Origin: a virus
Virus record (IMG/VR): IMGVR_UViG_3300007542_004263
Coordinates: 1-28,905 of that record
Strand: one strand, 5' to 3'
DNA: 28,905 nucleotides
The notes beneath the pieces are model-generated. The model was not told where the DNA came from. It saw only the letters and a list, made by a program, of their open reading frames with translations, and did no database searches. The position numbers and the translations under genes were made by a program. This document shows, piece after piece, positions 1 to 6,100 of this stretch. Numbering within the stretch: position 1 is the stretch's first letter; each line of letters starts with the position of its first letter.

Positions 1-308
1 GGCGTGTGATGGTCGGAACATACCGCGACGCCCCCGACGTTGAGGCAAGGTGGTTCATCGACCCGCCATACCAGGGCAACGCGGGGTCGCACTACCCCGC
101 CGGAAGTTCCGCGATCGACTACGCCGCCTTGGCCGAATGGTGTGCGACGCGCGCTGGCGACGTGACCGTTTGCGAAGGTCCGGCGGCGGACTGGCTACCG
201 TTTGAGCCGTTCGCGACCATCAAAGCCAACGATTCCAAGACAGGCGGCAAGCGCAGTCGCGAGATGGTGTGGCGCAACTTCGATCCGAGACAGGTGGCGT
301 TGCTGTGA
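1..308 (+). CDS. D12-class DNA adenine methylase, C-terminal part (truncated by window edge)
   Basis: The frame is open to the left edge, so the N-terminal AdoMet-binding half lies outside the window. What is visible is the DPPY catalytic motif (encoded at 60-71) in the context WFIDPPYQG, typical of motif IV of D12/Dam-type N6-adenine methyltransferases. A short C-terminal segment follows, ending with an NDSKTGGKRSREMVWR stretch that resembles the end of small phage adenine methylases. By family knowledge the enzyme would methylate adenine in phage DNA, for example to evade host restriction. A GTG and an ATG near the edge are in frame, but starting there would remove the cofactor-binding region, so they are unlikely to be the true start. 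The stop codon overlaps the next ATG as TGATG. Confidence 0.8.
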   Translation, partial: RVMVGTYRDAPDVEARWFIDPPYQGNAGSHYPAGSSAIDYAALAEWCATRAGDVTVCEGPAADWLPFEPFATIKANDSKTGGKRSREMVWRNFDPRQVALL

Positions 309-355
309 TGTACGGAATCAAAGCGATCGGGCTGCGGCCGGTGTGGTACGCATGA
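308..355 (+). CDS. 15-residue coupled mini-ORF (putative)
   Basis: This ORF encodes MYGIKAIGLRPVWYA. Its ATG overlaps the methylase stop as TGATG and its TGA overlaps the start of the RyR-domain gene as ATGA, so it bridges both genes with translational-coupling junctions. No separate Shine-Dalgarno sequence is needed if ribosomes re-initiate. It may be a real micropeptide, a coupling device carrying ribosomes to the next start, or chance. No function can be assigned. Confidence 0.35.
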   Translation: MYGIKAIGLRPVWYA

Positions 356-849
356 ACGCGACGCTTGAAGAAGGGTTCTGCCCCCAAAGACAGGATGAGT
401 CCCATTGTGAATGCTGGTGGGATGATGGGGAGTGTTGCAACTGCGGCTACGGGCCGCACAAGGAGACGAAGATGGGCGGGTCGAAGATCGAGGCGTGTGC
501 GGCTGCCGCCCACCACGTCAACAAAGCGTGGTGTGAGGCACACGGGGACTTCTCGCAGCCCAATTGGGCGGACGCCAGCGACGACATCAAGGCGTCAGCG
601 ATCAACGGTGTTGAGGGTGTGTTGCGCGGCAACACGCCGCAGGACAGTCATCGGTCGTGGCTCGACTTCAAGCGCGCTGACGGGTGGGTCTACGGCAAGG
701 TCAAAGACCTCGACGCCAAGACACACCCGTGTATGGTGCCTTACATCGAGCTGCCGGAAATGCAGAAGGCCAAGGACCTCCATTTCGTCTCGACGGTTCG
801 GGCGGTGGCGCTCGCTCTTGGCCTGCCTTTCAGCGCAATAACCGACTAA
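352..849 (+). CDS. RyR-domain protein with Cys-rich N-terminus
   Basis: The product has 165 residues. Residues about 44-150 match the short RyR (ryanodine receptor-type) domain found in many phage and bacterial proteins: an early helix with AAHHVNKAWC, then SQPNW, SAINGVEGVL, the HRSWLDFKRADGWVYG signature, and HPCMVPYIELP. The RyR fold's role in phages is not established; comparative studies have suggested ligand or nucleotide sensing. Residues 10-36 are unusual, with Cys at 10, 19, 21, 28, 29 and 31 and His at 18 and 36, which could form a small zinc knuckle. ATG 352 is coupled to the preceding mini-ORF but has no clear ribosome site. An in-frame ATG at 472 follows AAGGAG with good spacing and would give the RyR domain alone, so two products are possible. 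Confidence 0.8.
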   Translation: MNATLEEGFCPQRQDESHCECWWDDGECCNCGYGPHKETKMGGSKIEACAAAAHHVNKAWCEAHGDFSQPNWADASDDIKASAINGVEGVLRGNTPQDSHRSWLDFKRADGWVYGKVKDLDAKTHPCMVPYIELPEMQKAKDLHFVSTVRAVALALGLPFSAITD

Positions 850-885
850 ACCACCACCAACAACTTGCGTGTCGGGTGTGCGGGG

Positions 886-925
886 CGACGACGCGGGCGG
901 TATGATAAGCCGTTCCGCGTCGTCG
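886..925. terminator. Hairpin between convergent operons (possible terminator)
   Basis: An 11-bp perfect stem (886-896 with 915-925) encloses an 18-nt loop containing a further CGG/CCG pairing. It lies just after the stop of the rightward RyR gene and before the end of the leftward holin-like gene. There is no T-tract on either strand, so Rho-independent termination is uncertain. Confidence 0.4.
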
Positions 926-929
926 TCCG

Positions 930-954
930 AACCTGTAAGAAAGCCTTACAAGTT
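930..954. terminator. Second hairpin between convergent operons
   Basis: AACCTGTAAG (930-939) pairs with CTTACAAGTT (945-954) around the loop AAAGC, with a single mismatch in ten pairs. It sits 12 nt beyond the end of the leftward holin-like gene. Together with the neighbouring hairpin it probably separates the converging transcripts. No T-run follows on either strand. Confidence 0.4.
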
Positions 955-966
955 GGCGCGTTCAGC

Positions 967-1200
967 CTAATTCGGTTGCGGCGCTACCACATCCTGCTCG
1001 TCATAGACGCGGGCGTTGAGGCGGAACTTGACCCCCAGAGCGCCAAGCCCTGCGGTGATAAGCACAGTCAGTGTGTCCACATCCAGCCCGTAGGCGCTGA
1101 GGTCAACGCCCGCCTTCTTGGCAATGACTGCGCTCAGAGCAACGGCGACGATGGCTGCGATGGTCTTGTTGGTTCGGCTCTTGTAGAGGGTCTTCTTCAT
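967..1200 (-). CDS. Small two-helix membrane protein, holin-like
   Basis: A 77-residue protein with a positively charged N-terminus (KKTLYKSRTNK) and two predicted membrane helices at about 14-29 and 42-57, joined by a short acidic loop, ending in a polar tail. Size, topology (N-in, C-in) and position at the end of the late operon fit a class II-like holin, which would permeabilise the inner membrane at lysis. No family is recognised with certainty. The ATG overlaps the stop of the previous gene as ATGA. No endolysin gene is found beside it. Confidence 0.55.
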   Translation of the reverse strand: MKKTLYKSRTNKTIAAIVAVALSAVIAKKAGVDLSAYGLDVDTLTVLITAGLGALGVKFRLNARVYDEQDVVAPQPN

Positions 1201-1577
1201 TTGTCGACCTTTGGCACGCCATGAACAGGGGTGTGGCCCATCCACTGGCGAAAGTGGTTCCAGAGTTCTGCGCGCCCGTCGCGCCCGTTTTTCTCGACCT
1301 TCTCGACCTTCTCATCGACCTTGTCGACACGGACCTCGAGCTTGTCGTGATTCTCGCGTAGGTGGCGAAGCTCAACGAGTGTCTCGCGCACGACCATCGC
1401 GAGCCGGAACATGCCGATGATGCCGGCGACGACGAGGGTCGCGTTGGCGCCAAGGAGCAGGTTCTCAAGCGTGGAACTGGATGGGTCCGCAGTCGCCGCG
1501 CCGGCGCCGAAAGCGCGCTCCGCGATGAAGGTCGACGACAAGGCGCCGAACATCAGCCAGCGAACACATGCGTTCAT
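1197..1577 (-). CDS. Membrane protein with C-terminal coiled coil (lysis-associated?)
   Basis: 126 residues. Residues 6-25 form a signal-like hydrophobic segment, about 43-66 a second membrane helix (LLLGANATLVVAGIIGMF), and about 68-110 a charged heptad-rich coiled coil with repeated KVDEKVEKVEK. Its position between a lipoprotein gene and a holin-like gene suggests a lysis or spanin role. However, the basic residues after the second helix predict a cytoplasmic coiled coil, which does not fit a simple inner-membrane spanin unless the first segment is not used. The ATG was chosen because it overlaps the previous stop as ATGA; an upstream start would extend into the lipoprotein gene. Confidence 0.55.
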   Translation of the reverse strand: MNACVRWLMFGALSSTFIAERAFGAGAATADPSSSTLENLLLGANATLVVAGIIGMFRLAMVVRETLVELRHLRENHDKLEVRVDKVDEKVEKVEKNGRDGRAELWNHFRQWMGHTPVHGVPKVDK

Positions 1578-1789
1578 CGACAGCCCTCCGTCCATGTTGC
1601 TGGGTCGGGAAGACGTGTCGCGCTGTCACACTCCACGGACTTTCCCCACGGGCATTCGACGGCCTTGTAGTACCGCTCGCCGTCATAGCGGTAATAAGCC
1701 GAGCAGCAGCCGGTCAGGTGGGCAAGAAGCAGAACAGCGACGATGGCGGTGATGGCGCTCAAGATGACGTGTTTTAGGTCACTCCTCAT
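1574..1789 (-). CDS. Small lipoprotein, candidate outer-membrane spanin
   Basis: 71 residues: an N-terminal charged MRSDLKH, a hydrophobic stretch to about residue 25, and then the lipobox LTGC (Cys at 28) for signal peptidase II. The remaining roughly 43 residues would be periplasmic. Location in a late cassette next to a coiled-coil membrane protein and a holin-like protein makes an o-spanin (Rz1-like) role plausible, although the mature part is not markedly proline-rich. A purine-rich ribosome site (GGAGGGGGGCG) precedes ATG 1789, and the start lies 11 nt inside the end of the upstream gene. Confidence 0.6.
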   Translation of the reverse strand: MRSDLKHVILSAITAIVAVLLLAHLTGCCSAYYRYDGERYYKAVECPWGKSVECDSATRLPDPATWTEGCR

Positions 1790-2003
1790 CGCCCCCCTCC
1801 AGAACCACGCCCAACTCGGCAAGCAGGACTTGCGGGTCTTCGCCGTGCGCGAACGCCTCGACGTTCTCCGGTGTTACGTCTCCGACGCAACACCCGACGA
1901 AATATCCACTTGCACCTCTGAACGTGCAACTGGTCGTCGCCTCGTTGGCCTCGCCCTTGTATTGCTTCGTCGTCTTGCGGACGAATACGGTGTAGATCGG
2001 CAT
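1779..2003 (-). CDS. Hypothetical 74-aa protein
   Basis: Not recognised. The product begins MPIYTVFVRKTTKQYKGE and contains three cysteines (residue 26 region and a GCCVGD pair), then an acidic C-terminus ending GGDEE. There is no signal peptide or membrane helix. The TGATG overlap with the LamG-like gene and the short overlap with the lipoprotein gene show it is translated in the same operon. It could be a tail-fibre accessory or chaperone, but that is only positional inference. Confidence 0.6.
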   Translation of the reverse strand: MPIYTVFVRKTTKQYKGEANEATTSCTFRGASGYFVGCCVGDVTPENVEAFAHGEDPQVLLAELGVVLEGGDEE

Positions 2004-2719
2004 CAGAACCACCAGACCTTGCGGTACGCCGCGATGAGCGCCGCCATTTCCATCTGCGTCATGGCGCCAAGGACGACGAAGACCGCTCGGATGTGCTTGC
2101 TGAACTGGAACGCGGCGCCGTTGTTGCGCGCTCCAATCCACGCGCTCGCGGTCGCGAAGGTCAACGTGCCGCTTCCCGTCAACGAGGGCGTCGTGTCGTC
2201 GAACCCGTAGCTCCCGACAGAGGCAATCGTGTCGGGGTTCGTCGTTCTGTCCATCGCGGCGCAGACCACCGCGCGCGGGGACATGACGATGGTCCCTGTT
2301 CGCGAGGTCGGCGTGCCGTTGGTGCCGCACGTCGCCTTGTATTTGCCGGTGTCGACGTAGATTCCCGCGCCGTTGCCGTTGTACGCCTGGACGGTGTGTT
2401 CGAGGGTGAGTTGCTCGGCTGTCGTCGTGTCGCTGAACACGATGAACGATGCCTTGCTCACAGCCCCGAGGCCGAGGGCGCAGAGGTAGGCATCGTCAAC
2501 GCCATCAAACTTGAGCATCCCCTCCTTGGCGTTGAAGCTCGCGCGCTTGGCCGCGCTTGACTGCGTTGGTGCGGTGCCCTGCCTCGCTGGCCACGTCTCG
2601 ACCGTCGCGCCGTCAGCAGCAACAACGTCAGCGGCGTCGCACCACAGCGAGGCGCCATAGGTACGCGACGCGCAGAGGTGCGCGAGGTTGGCCTTGCCCT
2701 TTGCCCGGCGCCCGTTCAT
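2003..2719 (-). CDS. LamG/concanavalin-like tail or fibre protein
   Basis: 238 residues. The pattern LWCDAADV...VETWPARQG...FNAKEGMLKFDGVDDAYL, followed by a beta-rich region with ASFIVFSD and TIVMSPRAVV, is characteristic of phage and bacterial proteins with a concanavalin A-like jelly-roll (LamG-type) domain, which often bind carbohydrate. In a podovirus late operon after the ejection proteins, this is the usual location of a host-recognition fibre or its tip. The true start is taken at ATG 2719, which overlaps the previous stop as ATGA; the open frame further upstream runs through the 132-aa gene and is not used. Confidence 0.65.
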   Translation of the reverse strand: MNGRRAKGKANLAHLCASRTYGASLWCDAADVVAADGATVETWPARQGTAPTQSSAAKRASFNAKEGMLKFDGVDDAYLCALGLGAVSKASFIVFSDTTTAEQLTLEHTVQAYNGNGAGIYVDTGKYKATCGTNGTPTSRTGTIVMSPRAVVCAAMDRTTNPDTIASVGSYGFDDTTPSLTGSGTLTFATASAWIGARNNGAAFQFSKHIRAVFVVLGAMTQMEMAALIAAYRKVWWF

Positions 2720-3114
2720 GCTAGTTCGCTCGCGGTCGCCTCGATGTTCGCCGTGATGTTTGCCGCGCTGACCGTGGCGCTCACGCCGATGTCGAAGCCA
2801 TGGGTGTCGATGAGGATCGCGACGTTCTTCGCGGCGCCAGCGTAGGCAACCGTCCACCCGCCGCCGAGGGCGACGTCGTCAGCGATGAAAACCTCCTGCG
2901 TCTTCGGGTCGCAGTACCAGACGGTCATGACGATGTTGCCGGTTCCCGCTCCGGTGCCCTTGAGCTTGAGCAGGACACGGCGACTTGCGCGGTTCCCGTC
3001 CGTCGCCAAGAACGGCTTGTTTGTCGCACTCGCGTAGGCGGGCGCAGCGAGGGCGGCGGCGTTTGTTGCGACGCGCGGGCCGCCGAGGGGGAGAAGGCTG
3101 GTTGCCTGGGTCAT
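2716..3114 (-). CDS. Hypothetical virion-associated protein, 132 aa
   Basis: Not recognised. The N-terminus is rich in Ala, Leu and Pro, and the rest alternates short hydrophobic strands (RRVLLKLKG, NIVMTVWYCD, KNVAILIDTHG) with turns, ending in repeated Val/Ala/Ile-Thr strands. This suggests a small all-beta protein such as a capsid or fibre accessory. It sits between the giant ejection-type protein and the LamG-like protein, with ATGA overlaps on both sides, so a structural role is likely by context only. Confidence 0.6.
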   Translation of the reverse strand: MTQATSLLPLGGPRVATNAAALAAPAYASATNKPFLATDGNRASRRVLLKLKGTGAGTGNIVMTVWYCDPKTQEVFIADDVALGGGWTVAYAGAAKNVAILIDTHGFDIGVSATVSAANITANIEATASELA

Positions 3115-6100
3115 TGGTTTGCTCCTTCGCCGCGCGCGGCGGCTCTCGATTCTCGCATTGTTTCGGTGATGAAGCCACGCCGTTCTCGCACCATCTCTTT
3201 TAGGACGGTGATCTTCCTGACGATCTCATCGGCTTCCTCTGGACTGACGTCGGGTCTGGAAAGGCGCGCTTGAAGGCGGCGGATCTCCTTGTTGGCGCCG
3301 TTGACCAGCGTGCGCTTCATGGTGCGCTCGACGCGCTGAAAGTCCTTCTTGATCTGCCCCGACTTGATCTCCCGAGCGCCGATGCCGGTCAGCGAGCGGA
3401 CAACCCACAAGAAGGCATCCTCGGGGCGCTGGCCGTCTTCGCCCTGGACGATCTCTCTGGTCGTGGTCTGGCTGTCGGGGTCCATGAGCCCGATGATGAC
3501 GTCCATCGTGTTAATTGTGGTCTTGCCGAGCACGCCTGACGCGAGGTTCGCGCCGATGCGCTTCCAGTTGACGTCCCGATACGGCGATGACAGCGCACCC
3601 GCGATGGCAGGCATGGCGAAGTTGCCGCCCACGCCAACAAGGCGCACCAAGTCAGCGGGTGAGCCCAACTTGCCGGTCGCGTAGCGCCACCACATGCGGC
3701 GCAGGCGCATTGCCTCGCGTTGCTCTGGCGTCAACTCGGCGATGGAGGCGTTGGCAAGCTCGATAGCGGTTTCGGGACCGAAGCCGAGCATGTCAGCGAC
3801 GCCCATTTGGAACTCGGCGAGCAGGGACATTCCCACGAGGGAGGGCTCAAGCGCCACGATGTTGCCCTGCGGGCCGTAGGTTCCCGGCGACGTCTCGGTT
3901 GGCGCGGTGATGAGCGAGAATTGCGGAATGCCGTAGGACATGATCTCCGCAAGCCCCTGCTCCTGCTTCGTGCGGATTCGACCGGGCGCTCGCATGAACG
4001 CCATCGAGACGGCGCGTCGGATGCTGAGGTCCATCGCCTGCTGCGCCTTCAAGCGGAGCAAGTTAGGGTCGTCGGTGATCCACTGTGACGACGGGAAGTA
4101 GTTGACGGCGGCGTGCCCGATGCCGGGCTTGCCAGGCACGTCGATGGCCTTGAACGCCCACCCGAACAACGGCGAGAACAGCGAGAAGACGCCGCTGCCG
4201 CGCTTGATGAAGCCTGGTAGCTGGTTGAAGTCGAAGAAGGTCTTGGCGGGCCACGTCGCGGCGCCCTTGCCGATGAGTTCCGACAGTTCCCGCGATCCGT
4301 CCCCAATGGGCTGCCACGCATTGCCGCGCTTGACCTCAAGGCCAGAAGCCGTTTGCCGGATCGAGGACCAACGGTTGTGACCGACGTTGAGCGACAGGCC
4401 ATAACCGGGAGGGAGCTGGCCGACAACGCCGTGCAGGCCGTCGTACTGGCGAGAGAACGAGGCAGCCTTCGCGTACCCGTCCTGCGCTGCATAGGCCGTC
4501 AGGAAGAAGCGCATCGAATCTTGGTAGAGCTGCGCTCCCTTGCCTTTCGCCGGGTCGCCCTTGCCGAAGTCGCGCATGACGTCGGAAACCCAACTCGACT
4601 CCATGAGGCCGGTGGCAGCGAAGGCGTCCCACTTGGCCTGTTGGTACTTGTTCGCCTCGCCTCGCCGCCAGAGCGCAATCTCGTCGCCGACTGCGAACAT
4701 CTCGCGGAACAACTGGCCCGGCATCGACCCGGTCGCGAACGAGTAGATGGCGTCGTTCGACAGCATGTTCATGAACGAGGTTCCGAGCGACAGCGCGGTA
4801 AGCCCCTTCTTGAAGACGCTCTCGATGGGCGACGTGGTCTTGAGCATGGCGAGTTGGGCGTCAAGCGCCGACGCCATCGCGCGGTGAACCCAAATGCTCT
4901 CAGGTGCGTAGCCGATGGACTGCGACAAGTCGCCGCGCACGGTGGAAAGGAAGTCGGTCAGGTGAGCGAACTTGGGTTCCATCGCCCGCATGAGGCCGCC
5001 AGCGACCAGAGCGGCACCGCCAGCGGTCGCGACGAGCGGGGCGCCGATGATGGCGCCTCCCACCCCGGCAGCGGCGCCAGCGACCATCGCCGCGCCACCA
5101 ATGCCCGACGCCCTCTTGGACCGCTCCATCCGGTTGCGACCGCTGACTGAGGCCCCGGTCGGGTCGATGAACTCCGACAGGCTCTTGAGCCACTCGGACA
5201 CGCCAGCCCCGGTCAGGCGGGCGGCGACAGCTTCGTCGCCCCACGTCGAGATCCCGGTCTTCTGAACCGCCGCTTGAGCGAAGGCGTCGAGGACAGCGTT
5301 GTTCATGACGGTGCCGTCTGCGGTGATGGCTCCAGCTTCGATGAGGCGCTGGCGGATGAGTTCGACGTCGAACGGGACCATCGACGCAGAACGCCCTCCA
5401 GTGGCCCAGTCGATGAACGACGACCCGGCAATCGCCATCGTAGCGTTCTCGCCAACCACAAGCTGCTGAGCGAGCCCAGGAGGTATTTGGCGAGCAAGCT
5501 CTGCGGAAGCGTTGCCCTGCATCATGTGCGCCTGGATGTGGTCTGCCGCCCAGTTGCCGATCGACCGGGCTGTCTCGGCGATGACCTCGCGCCGCTCCTT
5601 GGACGGAAGCGAGTCGAGCCATTCGCTGATGTACGCGGTGAAGCGCACGCCGTTGACTTCTGGCTCCTTCCACAAGTCGGTCTTGATGGACGCTGCAACC
5701 ATATCGCCGATCTTGGCGCTAATGGTGGACTGCAACTCCTTGCTGTCTCTGGCGACGCGCTTGATGAAGGCGCCGACCGCGCGCTTGTTGACCATGTGGA
5801 CGACCGAGTCGCTAAACATCGACATGGCGAACAGGCGCTTGATCCCGTTCTTGTCCATCGGCGAACCGAACGGCGACAAGCTCTCCGACAGCAACGCGAC
5901 CTGGTCGACCCACTCGTCGATCTGCCGCTCGTACCAGCGAAGCGGGATCTTGCGGGATGGCGCTTCAAGGCGCGCGACACCGAGGTTGTCCATGCCCTGA
6001 GCGACGCTCAAAGGGAACTCCTTGGCGTTCTTTGCGACGGCTGACTTGCGCTTCGCAGCGAGGCTTTCGGCCCTGCCGATTGCTTTGACCGCGTCCTCGA

